From Stenopsyche tienmushanensis (taxonomy: Eukaryota > Arthropoda > Insecta > Trichoptera > Stenopsychidae): a stretch of DNA of 64,000 bases. The stretch lies in contig WACJ01000214.1 of the NCBI GenBank assembly GCA_008973525.1, positions 434,001 to 498,000 of the forward strand, written 5' to 3'. The notes under the pieces were generated by a model. That model saw only the letters and a list, made by a program, of their open reading frames with translations. It ran no database searches and was not told the origin of the DNA. Each line of letters opens with the position of its first letter. Position 1 is the first letter of the stretch. A program made the translations under genes and the position numbers. This document shows, one piece after another, positions 21,912 to 33,780 of this stretch.

Positions 21912-24560
21912 ATGATGAAGCAATTAAGAGTCACTTTTTTGCGGTATATATCTCATATCATGCAAACAAATGTCAACGGCGTTCGATGACACTTTGCAGT
22001 AAAAAATGACTTGAAACAAGATCATTGTGTCGGTTAATTCGCTCATCACGATTTTACTAACTGTATCAATTTATTTCTCCAAGCTGAGATATCATGCAGA
22101 TTCATCTGCTTTAAATGCAATAAAAAAATAATTAATCCTTCGCAAAAACACCTTCTAAATTAGCTTCCGAAGGATCAAACCCGGACTTTACGAATTACGT
22201 CTCAACTTTAAAAGTCCACATTCACACATCCTTGAATACACATTTTTGCGTATAACCGAACAAAAAATTTAGAGAAGTAGCACATTAAGCCAATTATGAT
22301 GACATGGATGACATTTAATTGCAGAGCATTAGACGTTCCACTTGAAATTGATGATGCCAATCCACCTTCTGTACCAAAAGGTCAATGGCACATCAAACTT
22401 GTCTCTGGATGATCTAGACTAGATTTTAATATTGACCTTTAATATGTATCAACATGACCGTTATTCCTATATGAATTCGACTGTAATCCGATACTTTTTT
22501 GTAAATGCCAGACTTGTTAGTGACAATTGAGGACGTTATAAGTATGCAGACTTACAAAATTAGAATGATGATCGAAATAGATGCCGGATGACTGAAATAT
22601 CAAATTTGGTTTATGTGTACGGTCTGGCGTGACGAAAAAAACGAATAATGCCAATGCAGTTGGAAAATTCGACAATATTTTAGATGGGCAATAAAAGAAA
22701 GAAATCAAAGAGGGCTGATGATTTATTTAAAACGCTCTTATGGAAGAGCATAGAATTTTATCGATATTTATTGCCAAGTTATTTAAAATTTGGTTTTGCC
22801 AAAATTTTTATTCAGATTTCTTCAATTTTCCATTAGATTTTTTAACGGAACCTAACTCTGAATTAACCTTTTTTACGCGGTTCTAGCTATTTTTTAACAA
22901 CTGTAATCTTTCAACAACTCCTGACTTTTCTCAAATACATTTTTCTTATACTATTTAATCAAAAAATATATAGCAATTCTTCATATCACAATTATAGCAT
23001 AATATTTAATTTCAAATTAATATTATTTAGATTCAAATGAATTTACATTATGATTAATACGGTTTAAAATTCCATCTACAGTGTTTTATAGATATAGATT
23101 TATTAGGCAAATGTTTGTTTTTTATGATAAATTTTCATATTATTATGCCTTAAATAATAATTTTCGTGGAATTTCAAACTGAAAAATCTAATCATTCAAT
23201 TTTGAATTCTAATTATCCCTTGTGTGTATGTATGCTTATAGCGTAAATTCCTATTAAGGGCTGTTTCTACCTTGTTGGTCTTATTTTTTCTTCGTGTTTC
23301 AGATAGAACTAATGTTTAAGAATACGTTAAATAAATTTTAAATCGATATAAATGAAATTCGCAAAGTTATAGGTCGACGAAGAGAGGAGAAAAACTTTGA
23401 ACGCATTTTTCTCAAAAATATTTTTTCCAAGCTCATGGAAGTGCTCCCATACACCCTAGATAAGCATTCTTTATGAAATTTGACAAACATATGTATAATA
23501 AACGGTTTCATCGTATAGACTACAATTATCCAAAAATTATAAATCTCATAGCTAAAGAAGTGCAGGTGCATTATCCGTATTTACCGATAATATCCAAAAC
23601 ACACACATATGCGTAACCCGATGGAAATGTGTTAAGATGCTATATTTTATTCTACTCTTCTTATCTTATTTTGTATCTTCTTATTTGATAAAAGTGATTT
23701 TCGTAGATGATAAATATTTTTTATGTGGTGGTTCCTCATTATAATTCGAATATAATTAAATAAGGATTAGATTATTTGAATAGCCATATTTAAGAAATTA
23801 TGCATCAGTGATAAAACTATCATTATTTTCAAATAATATTTTGATTATTGTAGCATATCAATTACTTTTAGGTGATCTTGTCTGACTTTATTCTGTTTTA
23901 GCAGAGAAAATCATATCACTATTTCCGCAAAAATACACATTTGAAATGAATCCATTTTGGAAGATATAATTAAATCAAATGTATTTATTTAAAGGTCATT
24001 TAAGGCCAGGTCATTGTTGACCTGATAAAAAGCTGTTTAAGATTTTTTTAATAAGCCATATAATATAAAAGGATACCGTTATAACCATTTAAAGAAATTA
24101 AAAGGAGTTGGCTATCACCACTACGGTTCTCTTTCGCTGACAAACTTACATTCATTTTGAAAATCGTGACTTATCGATTTCGCCCGATCCCGATTTCAAT
24201 AAAGTGCATTAATAAATATTCACCGAGTCATATCACCACAAATAGCTTTCTTTTCAATTTAAAAGGATAAACAATATGTTGTGCAACTAAAATTGCACAA
24301 AACAGGATCCATTACGGAGAAGCGCACAATTGATAAAAGCTCGGGCGTCATACGAAATTTCCTCATATGAATGATAAGTATACGAAAACATCATAAATAT
24401 CAGAAACTTTGTGGTAATCTTCGGCAAAGACACGGTTGTTTCATAATAAAATTCGATAACTTTTATACAACAAATAATTGTAGTTTTTTACGCTTCTCAC
24501 GTCCTAGTTTGCTACAATTTCAAATGCCTTAATCCCCATATTACGAAAACCCATAATTTA
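21912..24560. other. AT-rich non-coding stretch
   Basis: Long AT-rich DNA with no recognisable gene, RNA or repeat. Confidence 0.5.
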
Positions 24561-25000
24561 AATGATGATAGATTTACGATGTTTACTCACATGGATACAT
24601 TTAAGCACATGCGTGTTGATTCAGGATCAAGGAGTCCGCTGTTCAAATGTGATAGTTTCCATGTTTACATCAGAGCGGTGAAGACCATCCGTTCTGTGAA
24701 AATTGGGACAGGTAGTTTCGTTAAGCTCGATGAGCGGAATCGGTGAAAAAAGGGTTGGCATTTAGTGAGATTACGCTATAGTGTCTTCTTATCAAATGAT
24801 TGATGGACGGTTTTGAATGTCACGTAAAGAGAACGAGTTATGTAAAAGAAGCACTTTGGAAGGGAATTTCACGCTCTTTTATCTCTAGGTTCGTTCACAT
24901 CTATAAAATGGCAGTACGGCTCCGGAACACATTAGCGATCATCATAAATTGATTAATTAACACGTTAAAATGCTAAATCAAGGTGCATAAATCAAGAACG
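24560..25000. other. Moderately complex non-coding block
   Basis: More balanced composition than its surroundings but no ORF or clear motif cluster. Possibly regulatory. Confidence 0.2.
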
Positions 25001-25327
25001 AAATAAATCTTTCAGTTCGATCTAATGGGATTAAATCTTATGCGAGATGAGACGATGGAATGAGCCATTGAGGCGATGTAGACTATCAAATTTGTGTCTC
25101 TGAATGAATAATAAATTTGATTTTTAAATCATTTCAAGGATGCTTAAACAGCATAATAAAATTAGCCAGAAGATCAAATAATATACCCAATCATATGAGG
25201 TGTTAAAAAACAGAGAGGTTTTTTCTTATTATCTCACATATAATATGGCTTGGATAATTTTACTAAAAAAAACTGTGTTTTTAAATAGGAAATGATCAAA
25301 AAATGCATTTGCAAAATTTTCATTATA

Positions 25328-26180
25328 TTAGGTTGTCCCATAAATTTCTTTCGCAAATGAACACAGATCTAATCATAGCCATGGTTGAAGAAAACCTGCG
25401 ATATACTGTTCGCGAAATAGCTAACAAGTTAGAAATTCCATGAATATCCATCCATAATCATCTGACAAAAATGGGCTACATCAATCGTTCAGATGTGTGG
25501 CTTCCTCATGAACTGACTGACTCAAATAAACTAAAGCGTATTTCAACATGCGATCGTTTTCTCCAACGACATAATAGACAACCTTTTTTGAAGAGATTTG
25601 TCACTGGAGATGAAAGTTAAATACTCTATGAGAATATTCAACGTAAACAGTCTTGGACAAAGGGTACAAAATCTTTAACTGTAGCTAAACCTGGCCTACA
25701 TCCAAAAAAAGTTCTGCTATACATTTGGTAGGACTGAAAGGGAGTAGTTTATTATGAGCTACTTCATCAAGGTGAAACGATCAATTCAACAAAATATTGT
25801 TTTCAACTAGAAAACGGCCAAAATTAGCGAACAGACGAGGCGTTGTTTTTCATCACGATAACGCCAGGCCTCATGTGTCTTTGCTCGTCAGAAATAAATT
25901 ATTATCATTTGACTGGGATGTTTTACCTCATCCTACATACTCTCCGGATATTGCCCCTTCAGATTATTATTTATTTCTTTCATTGAAAAATTCTTTACGT
26001 GGTAAAAATTTTAATTCAAAAAATGATATAAATTTACCTCGATCAATATTTTGCCAACAAACCTGGAAAATTTTGGCAAGATACCATAATGAGGCTTTCG
26101 GAAAGAAGAAGAAAGAACAGAATATATCATAAATTATTCAATAAATTCAATGAAATTCCGAGATCATGGTTTTCAATAGT
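25328..26180 (+). mobile_element. Mariner element, decayed
   Basis: The left terminal repeat starts with TTAGGTTGTCCCATAAAT at 25328, preceded by the TA target dinucleotide (25326-25327). It is followed almost directly by transposase sequence that lacks the first ~60 residues. The right terminal repeat is not recognisable, so the element is truncated or eroded at its 3' side. Confidence 0.85.
25375..26130 (+). pseudogene. Mariner DD34D transposase pseudogene
   Basis: This is the relic of a cut-and-paste transposase. In order: a helix-turn-helix (YTVREIANKLEIP), the linker block WLPHELT, the first catalytic Asp in VTGDES (codon 25609-25611), TVAKPGLHPKK, a Trp-Asp-Trp block now read as IW-stop-D-stop-KG, YYELLHQGETI, the second Asp in HHDNARPH (25857-25859) and the third Asp in YSPDIAPSDYY (25962-25964). 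Exactly 34 residues separate the last two, the DD34D spacing of mariner. Inactivating changes are a TGA after EIP, a TAA at 25618, TAG and TGA at the two Trp positions, a deletion/frameshift near 25810 and another near 26050. The first 60 or so residues are missing. Confidence 0.9.
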
Positions 26181-27030
26181 TTTAGAAATTAGATTGATAA
26201 ATTTGGCCAAAAAACACTAATATAAGTCCATTTGTTAAATATTAAAAATAGTTTGAAGACGACAGAATTTTTTAATTTAAGAATAAATAAAAATACAATC
26301 AAAAAATAGATAAATAAAACACTAAAAAAATCATTTTGAAAATATGCCCAATGTAATGTAAATGCAAACTCAGCCTCTACACTCGTTGAAGGTATCGTCA
26401 TCAGACATTTAAATGCTTGTTCGAGTTGAAGACCGCGTGAGCCCCCATTTTCGTATAATATCACCAATGTGACTGATAAAACTCCTATCTGCTGAGACAC
26501 GGACTAAATTCGTAAAATTCCCGATTTCCCGACAAATTATTTATTTCCGTCGCTGCAGATGAATACTTATATACTATAATACTTTTATGTGATTCGTAAT
26601 TATATTACGGAGGAACACAAATATTCTGAACCCCGTATCTATTATATTTCATATTGATATTCCCATTATTAGAGTCGATGTGTAGTAAATACATCACCGG
26701 TAGGGAACGGTTAATATAACCATTTGAAAAACATATATGTACTGTATATATGTATACATAGATTAGACAGTTACTACCCCTAGGCGTTGCCTAAACTCAC
26801 CAATTAGTATGTATGTCACTGTTTCCAAGCGTCCAGATTTTGGCAAAAATGTCTCGATTTAGTAGCGCTCAACGTGCTGGTGAAGTGTGCGATTTCTGTT
26901 AGATAAAAATTTCAATCCCGATTTTTTCGGAATTACGTTTACTAATCCTGGGATTCATGAGCATCTTAAACTGTCCGGAATCTCGGGATTCCCTAAGCGT
27001 AAATAATTAATGAAAAAATGCCTTTTTGAA
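26180..27030. other. AT-rich non-coding stretch with palindromic CCCGA/TCGGG words
   Basis: Between 26920 and 26995 several short palindromes occur (AATCCCGA..TCGGAATT, GGAATC-TCGG-GATTCC). TGTCCGGAATCTCGGGATT is shared, with one indel, with 3334-3351. It could be the trace of an unrecognised repeat. Confidence 0.3.
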
Positions 27031-27340
27031 CAAAATGTTTGTTTATTCCGGTCGGTTAGAAAGACGGTATGGTAGTTTTATCAGTCGAGGATCTGATGAT
27101 ACGGGTCAAGTGATGAGTTATTCCGTTTTCAGTATAAAATGTGTAGCAATTACATGACATTAGCATTAACTTGGCAAGTTAGTCGAGCGGCTAGGGCCGT
27201 CATGTGGCTGACTTCCGGCCACGCGCCGGCCACATTCCGACTACTTCCGCTCACCCACCGAAGGCCTTTCCAACCCGCGGACGCCGATACCATCGTCCAG
27301 ATCCATAAATTCTTGGCTTTCATATCAAAAATATTTTAAT
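27030..27340. promoter_or_regulatory. GC-rich block with ETS-like sites
   Basis: 27180-27300 is GC-rich and contains the direct repeat CCGGCCAC at 27215 and 27226, exactly 11 bp apart. TTCC-core ETS-like words lie close by (ACTTCCGG, ACATTCCG, ACTTCCGC). A 66-codon frame (27139-27339) runs through it without recognisable domains. An enhancer or promoter role is inferred. Confidence 0.3.
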
Positions 27341-27588
27341 GGCCATCATAAAACACAATTAGCACACGACCGCAACTTACAACACTATTATAGTACAATC
27401 AACCCTTATTCATTTTTGCGATTTTACATTATGGACTTAAATACAAGAATATAGCCATGAAAACCAAACTACGATCTGCTAATGAGTCAATGTTACAAAC
27501 AACTAAAGGAAGATTATAAGGAAGCATGAGATCAGACTTCACAAGCATACTAATATCAAGGTGCGACATTTTAATAATAGTGGCTCAA
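27340..27588. other. Non-coding spacer
   Basis: Nothing recognised. Confidence 0.4.
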
Positions 27589-28139
27589 TATTAGCCCCCA
27601 AAGGAGTATCATCGCAAGGTCTGCGATCACCTTCCACTTATTCAGAAAGAGCACTCTTGTACATTGAGCTCGAAGACAGACAGAGACAGAGAGAGAATGT
27701 AGCGCAGTTCGGAAGACAGAGACGGAGAGCTTCGCCGCATACATCGCATGATTGTTTAGATTGTTAGTCCAAATTTATTGACTAATAATGATTTCATGTT
27801 TATTATTTGTTTACGCAAATAACTGATTGAATATGCTGTGCTATCGATAGTGTGTATTCATTTAATTGCTTGCTCTTCATCGCTGCTTGTTGAATGAGTC
27901 TTTGTGCAATTATTATTTCCAAAGCAGAAGCAAATGAATCGATTTTTTGTGTATTGTTTATGTAAAGAAATGAAGTGGTCTTGTATACTTTCAACAGTGT
28001 TTATTTACAATTGACTCTACCTCGAATTTAAGATTGTCTTACGCTGATAAGAGCTGACAGACAATAATCGGTGTAAAGTGATTATGGCATCAACGGCTAC
28101 ATCGATTTTAAATTTGCTCACTCCTCAAAAGGTTAATAT
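27589..28139 (+). repeat. Dispersed ~545-bp repeat with ORF start, copy A
   Basis: This aligns over its full length, with small indels, to 62484-63025 in the same orientation. Shared landmarks: AAAGGAGTA, a GACAGAGACAGAGAGAGAA purine tract, GTACATCG-like/GATTGT-TAGATTGTTAG, ATTTGTTTACGCAAA, GTGCTATCGA, CATCGCTGCTTGTTGAATG, TCGATTTTTTGTGTATTG, AACAGTGTTTATTTACAATT and the ATG context GATTATGGCATCAACG. The layout (long non-coding leader ending at a conserved start codon) would fit the LTR/leader and gag start of a retroelement, or the 5' part of a DNA element. No terminal TG..CA pair or primer binding site could be fixed. Confidence 0.75.
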
Positions 28140-28272
28140 AAAAGCTAAAAACCCTTTATTCAAATTACGGATAGTTAGGGAGGCAGCGACCGAAACTTTA
28201 TACCCATTTCGATACAAGATGGTTAGGGCTTCGATAGATGTGGCTGAAGTTATAGGGCGGGATCTTGATTGA
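28084..28272 (+). pseudogene. Repeat-encoded ORF start, copy A
   Basis: ATG at 28084 opens 62 codons to TGA (28270-28272). The first 18 residues read MASTATSILNLLTPQKVN. Copy C (62971) gives MASTTTSILNLLTPQKVN, and most nucleotide differences between the two avoid breaking the frame. Beyond that point the copies diverge completely. Here the frame continues with a basic, Ala-rich stretch and ends. The protein is not recognised; a gag-like or transposon ORF N-terminus is an inference from the repeat context. Confidence 0.4.
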
Positions 28273-29060
28273 TATATTGAATGATTGTAGCTTTGTTTAC
28301 TTACAATATCGGAACAATTAAATGAGGAAAAATCACACATTTGTAGGAAATGAAGATTTACTTGGATCGATACGTACAGTCAGGAATACTGATAATTAGA
28401 ATATTAGATCTAACCCAATACACCAACACTGTCGCCATATATAACTCCCTGTGGATTTATTACAAAGTTATTGTTTACATCTCTTTAGCTTAAAAATTTA
28501 CGCGTTTTTTGTACAAAATTATACACATTGAAGGCTTGGGTCAGATATAAATTTTTTATACAATATTTTTATTAAATGGGCTTTTTTATAATCATTTAGT
28601 GGGTCATATTTGGGGTAGGTTGAGCATTCCTGGTTTTATGTGATGAGTCGCGTGCCCGCATCCTTGTCACGTTTTTAGCTTTACATTAAATGCATCAAAT
28701 AACAACACTATGCAGTTTGACTCCTTTGAATATTCATTTAACGTAAATGGTGTGTAAATTCATAACGTGTGCCGATGGGTGCATACTAACACTGGAATAA
28801 TTACTTAGTTACTAGTAACTAGATACCCCAAACAAAACATTCAAATTCAGATCAATAAATTGACAATTACGATTGGATCAGCAGAACCTATGCTGGTCGA
28901 GCTCTCACTGGAAGGAAGCAGTTTTGCATTTCTATAATCAAATCAATCTCAGAGGCAGTATACGGAACGGTACTAATGAAAGCAATAGCTAGTGAGATTT
29001 ACACTGCCACATGGTGATAAATCAGAGGGTAATTTGCAATAATGTGCAAAACCAGCTGCC
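28139..29060. other. Non-coding stretch
   Basis: AT-rich. No feature beyond the end of the repeat ORF. Confidence 0.4.
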
Positions 29061-29262
29061 GGTTCGAGTGCATATCTAAAATTGCCATTATTAAGGATAA
29101 GGTCCGACAAATTGACCCAATTCCTGAACCGGCGCCGTTTCAGTGATCAAAAAATAAGTAATTACAAAACACGTCACGTTACAGAATATTTTCAGGTAAT
29201 GTGCTCTAACCTTGCTTTCTCAAAAAATGCACTACAATGCAAGATTACTGCTACGATTTCAA

Positions 29263-29454
29263 TTATTGTTCCCCTTCACGAAAGCGAATAGGCTTCATAT
29301 CTCGATGCCGGTCTTTGTAATGGCGCTCTATGCACAATCGCCGCCAATTATATATGCATTTGTTGCAAAGGTCATCACTTGACCACTGCAGCCTCTGGTT
29401 GTTACCGTAATTACCCCAGTTGTTAAAATTCTTGTACCGGTATCGATACGACAA
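29263..29454 (-). other. Weak zinc-finger-like ORF
   Basis: The 63-codon minus frame contains LCNKCIYNW, then ERHYKDRH. The Cys-x2-Cys and His-x4-His pairs are separated by 11 residues, one short of the C2H2 norm, and the hydrophobic core is incomplete. The following basic KPIRF recalls a linker. It could be a decayed C2H2 exon or repeat-borne finger, but the single motif in a short frame makes chance plausible. Confidence 0.15.
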
Positions 29455-29459
29455 TTAAA

Positions 29460-30280
29460 GACAGTATCTGTAATCGCGAAATATGAGAAGGAAATTTATG
29501 GAATAATTCCCAACAAGTTGACAAGAATCTCGACACTGGACGTCATAAATTTCATATAAAATATCAATGTTGATGTTGAATGCATTATTCGACAATTTCC
29601 TCTTTCGTAGTTTATGCACTTAAGGCAAACATTGTAATTTATTATCAAGCAAATCACAGCACAAATGCAATACGATAAATTTGTCATATTTGAATTCTCT
29701 ATGGATATTTGCATTTACTCGATTCATATTTGGGAATCTGTTTTCTGTCCTTTTCCAGTAAATCCCAGTAAAAATCATTGTTGTAAATATACATACATCT
29801 AAGGGAAGAACGTGATTGGATTTTCCACAATAAAATATCGATTTTCAAAGCTTAAAACATAGCAATATAAGTTCGGATAAAATTGCTTAGTAATATAGTA
29901 AAATCAACCCTTGCACTTTTTCTTTTCATCGATTTTTTATTATTATGGGGTAAGGTGAAAAATTTAGTTCATATTCTGAATATAATGGATAAATATTTTA
30001 GTACGAAAAGCAGCGATAAACTACTTGTAGACAAAAAAAGCAGCTTTGAAAATTTTAACTTAATGTCTGTACGTTGAAAGCTTGGCAGTCTTTAACTTTA
30101 AAAATGTATGGAAATCTTGGTTCGCTACATCCCGTACTTATTATATTTCTGCATGTCGCACATATTTTGCTTCATTGATGAATAATGTGTTAACCCTTAA
30201 TCCGTAAGTTGCGTGCTATATTTGGTCAATACTTAAAGAATGAAAGGCAAGTTTAAAAGTATATTTGTCGTTGGGTTTAT
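29460..30280. other. AT-rich non-coding stretch
   Basis: Nothing recognised. Confidence 0.5.
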
Positions 30281-30349
30281 TTGTGGACCAAGTCCGATGC
30301 CCTCTCACTGTCCAGGTGCTTATTCTAAGCATTGAGCTATCGAGCTTTT
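30281..30349 (-). repeat. tRNA-like relic
   Basis: The minus strand reads AAAGCTCGATAGCTCAATG, with a pol III A-box-like TAGCTCAATG, then an anticodon-like stem-loop (AGCAC CTGGACA GTGAG, imperfect), then GGACTTGGTCC where a T-arm would lie. The D-arm and anticodon arm have tRNA-like spacing, but stems are mismatched and the GTTCRA B-box is degenerate. A dead tRNA or a tRNA-derived SINE head is likelier than an active tRNA. Confidence 0.25.
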
Positions 30350-30683
30350 ATTTACTGAGATCAGATTTATGCTTAAGAAATTATTAAATTAAAAATCTCC
30401 ATAGTGTCTCAGAATGGAATGCATTTGAAAAAAAAATCTTCGTTTTTGATAAAAATATCCTTCATTATTTCAATACCACTCAATTTCATTGAGTAAAAAT
30501 TGCAAGTCATAATTCGTACAAATAATTAATATTACATAATTAGTATTTTTTATATATAATATAATAAAAATGCATTTCATTATGAGACATACTTTAATTT
30601 GGAACGATCTTTATTATTTATTTTGTCGCTATTTAAAATAATTTATGCAAGTATTTCTTTGTAAAAATATATTTTTTTAAATT

Positions 30684-30775
30684 CATTTTTCAAAAGTACA
30701 TATCTCTAAAACTGTTGTCTATAATTTTAGTGAAAAAAATCAGATTACTTCAATGCTTTACAGCTAATTCGCGAA
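30684..30775 (-). repeat. Two-copy MADF-type repeat, copy 2
   Basis: This aligns with 13329-13421, including CATTTTTCAAAA, GTCTATAATTTT and TAATTCGCGAAA. On the minus strand the frame ending at 30750 reads YAKFRELAVKH-stop versus SSAFRELVKKH-stop in copy 1, so the shared C-terminus was coding. Upstream of this the reading frame is broken. Confidence 0.55.
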
Positions 30776-30829
30776 ACTTTGCATATGGTGTTGAAAGAAT
30801 TTCGAAAAACCAAGTCGCCGATTGATCTG

Positions 30830-31730
30830 AAATTTTACGAGCTTATTTTACACATGTATGGTTATAATATTTCGCAAAATCAGGTCCAAATATTTATTTT
30901 ATTTTATGTTTTACATTAAAAAATCCCTTCCAAAAAAATGTATATTTTTCCAAACTTTTTTTAAAACCACCGCCATTTTGTTGCATAAGTTGGAGTCCAT
31001 AAATTTGAGCCATTTACTCTAAACAATTATGCATCAATTTTATTTTTAAAAATATACATATTGTACATATGTAAATAATGATGGTCGCTTAATAATCGTT
31101 TTTCGATCATTTATACGATCTATGGTTATGATACACTTACATTCATCAGGCATTTTCTATTCAAATGACACCATTTGTAAGCTAAGCCTTCGCGTTCTCA
31201 AAAATGACTTCTATGATACGGCGCCTTATAATTGTCAATTTGACATTTTAATATTGCCGGAATGCCGTTTTCGGTATCATTCAGCATACTTATATGAGCG
31301 GTATTAATGGCACCGGTAGTGATTTATGAATGAAACATATAAATCACGGCTCAAATCACATGTAAACTTACTTTTTGATCTGCGGGAAATGATTGAAAAT
31401 ATTTACAAGATTAACATAAATAACCATTTTAATTTTATATCCAGCGAAATTCGATCTTGAAATGAGTGAGAAATATAATACGTCGTACAGCCTGATGAAA
31501 AGCTGTTCGATCCGCTTCGATGTAGCTTTTATGGCTTTCTGGAACGAGTTTAAGTATTAAATGGTCCATAAACATAATTTTTCCATGAAATATCCGTCGA
31601 ACGAATGGATTTTCTTTCAGCTTCATTGGCGCGATTTTATGCAAATTAAAATATAATAAAGCACTGATAGTTATGGTCCGGTCTATGTCAATAGAGCGTA
31701 TGCAGGTCAATGTTCTAGAAACAAGTGTAA
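30830..31730. other. AT-rich non-coding stretch
   Basis: A 91-codon minus frame at 31435-31710 is not recognisable. Otherwise nothing. Confidence 0.4.
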
Positions 31731-32060
31731 TGCATATAATCAGTTATGGTCTTTGTAATGTCAGACGTTTGTGAGTCGCAGTTCGGACAGCATACTTGTG
31801 TTTATCTTTAAAGGCGTAAAGATATTCATAGCACCTGATATCTCGATGAATTTTACTGCAGCACGATTTAAATCAATTATATAGTGCATTCAATATAATG
31901 TGGCACGGATGCGAGCAGATCGGTGAAGGGCGTGAAGGTGCAATAATTGCATTGGCGATGCACTATAAAATTGATCCTTTGCTTCTATCAAATCATGCAA
32001 TGAGGTTACATTTTTGGCATGAATTTGGCACTATGATTTAAATTGTATTTTAATTTTATC
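31730..32060. other. Moderately complex block
   Basis: Balanced composition with the palindrome TGCAATAATTGCA (31939-31951) and a nearby ATGCAC. Candidate regulatory DNA only. Confidence 0.2.
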
Positions 32061-32712
32061 TCAAAAATTTGATAAGCTTATCAAATAGCACTACAATATT
32101 GAAAGAGAGACAAATGAAATAATCTACAATCACCAATTATTTAAAGAAGTATACTTACATTAAATATTTTTAATATTGGATTAGAACAAAATCAGTGACT
32201 CCTTAGGTAGATAGAAGTATTCGAGAATCATTTAAAAAATTGCCTTTGAAACTGTTTTTTTCAAAATTGCGATATGTAATTAACTACATAGTGCGGCAGG
32301 TAAACTTCCTTATTTGAAATGCGCTCCATGAAACGAGAATTATTTAGAAAATAATGAAATGGCCTGTATTTAAAAGAACAAAATCTAAATTTTTGCTATA
32401 TATATTATTTGTGTTTTTGTTGGAAGTTTTGGAAAATAAAAGTTTTATTATACTGTACAACGAGTAACAAAGTATAATTTGAAATAATAATTATTTTTCT
32501 ACAGAAATAATCAATTAAGATTACCCACCCCCGATGAATGATATATATTTTTGCATTATAAAGAATTTTTAGCAAGTGTTGGTAAACGTTTGAATTGTGT
32601 TACATAATTTTCCTATTAAAATAATATCATATAGAAGACGTAACTCTTTCTGGTTTTATGTCTCGCCCGTTTGAGAAATTGATTTTTCCGCTGTCATTTC
32701 GATAGGTTATAA
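32060..32712. other. AT-rich non-coding stretch
   Basis: Nothing recognised. Confidence 0.5.
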
Positions 32713-32841
32713 CACAACACATCATTTAATAAGTACATGGGATATTTTTGAAAGACATTGCAAAAAACGACCCCAAATTAATACGAAAAAAGTTTGTAAT
32801 GAAAAAAAAAATCCTATGAACTTTTTGAATGATGTGTTTTG
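32713..32841 (+). mobile_element. Palindromic MITE, copy 1
   Basis: Terminal inverted repeats of about 30-35 bp: the left end CACAACACATCATTTAATAA matches the complement of the right end TTTTTGAATGATGTGTTTTG, continuing inward to TACATGGGATATTTTT and AAAAATCCTATGAAC. The internal GACCCCAAATTAA segment recurs in copy 2. There is no coding capacity at 129 bp, so mobilisation would need a transposase from elsewhere. Target duplication could not be fixed. Confidence 0.7.
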
Positions 32842-33780
32842 TTTGAATATGAATTGATATGTTTATATTTAGTATAGATTTTGATTATGTTCTATACCAA
32901 ATTTAGCAAATTCTTACCAAAAATGCGACATAAAAAAGGATAAACCATAATAGGCAAATTGGGGAACCTAAAAAATACAATAAAATATCTATATATCTCC
33001 ACGCCGCACTTTTGGCGGAAATTTCTCGCAAATATATAATGCTCTTTTGCATTTATCCAGTTAAGTTAAATCAGTTGATTATTTTCTTACTCATCGTTTT
33101 CAGATAGGAATTTTAAAACGATCCTTCACAATATTTAGTCTATATTCTAGAATTAACAAGGGAGATTAGGTTGTGTATTAAATTGGCACTTGATCAGATT
33201 GAATTGACACAAAAAATACTAGTAGTGAATGAGTTGATTGACGACATTGATTATGTGTATGAACTTGACGTTAATATGAAAAGATAAACGGTAGTTGATG
33301 GAAGTGAAGATGATATTTTTTGTGCAGTGCAAAAACTAATAAAAACGGCAAAAAATACTACAAATATCGTCCTTTTATTAGACTGATTATGATGAAGAAA
33401 ATTGGGAAGAAAACCTTCAACAAAATATCTCTCCTCCAATTATCATAGTAGTCCATTTATGGAAAATGATATCAATAGTGATGATAATAGTCAAAGTATA
33501 TATTTTTTTGTTGGCCAAAAATCAGTACGACTTCAAATTCTACGAACGTGTACTACTCCATTACATTCTTATTAAAGACCACAAAGGGTTAATAATTTAA
33601 AAAAATATGTATTTTGATACACCAAATCTGGAATGATTGCCACTGAATCTCAATCATCGCATTGGATGGACGGTTTTAATGACATTAAAATGATTGTTTG
33701 CAGGTTCAGACGTGAAGGATCTTATGTTATTGGAGGTTCTTAGCTGAGGATTATTATTTTTTTCAAATTTGAAGTTGGAC
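32842..33780. other. AT-rich non-coding stretch
   Basis: 33200-33480 has acidic-looking frames (runs of Asp/Glu codons) broken by stops, perhaps an unidentified pseudogene, but no motif is diagnostic. Confidence 0.3.

Noticed and set aside
33230..33480. Acidic, stop-interrupted frames suggesting a piggyBac-type N-terminus
   Set aside because: No catalytic or diagnostic motif and no TTAA-flanked ends could be found.
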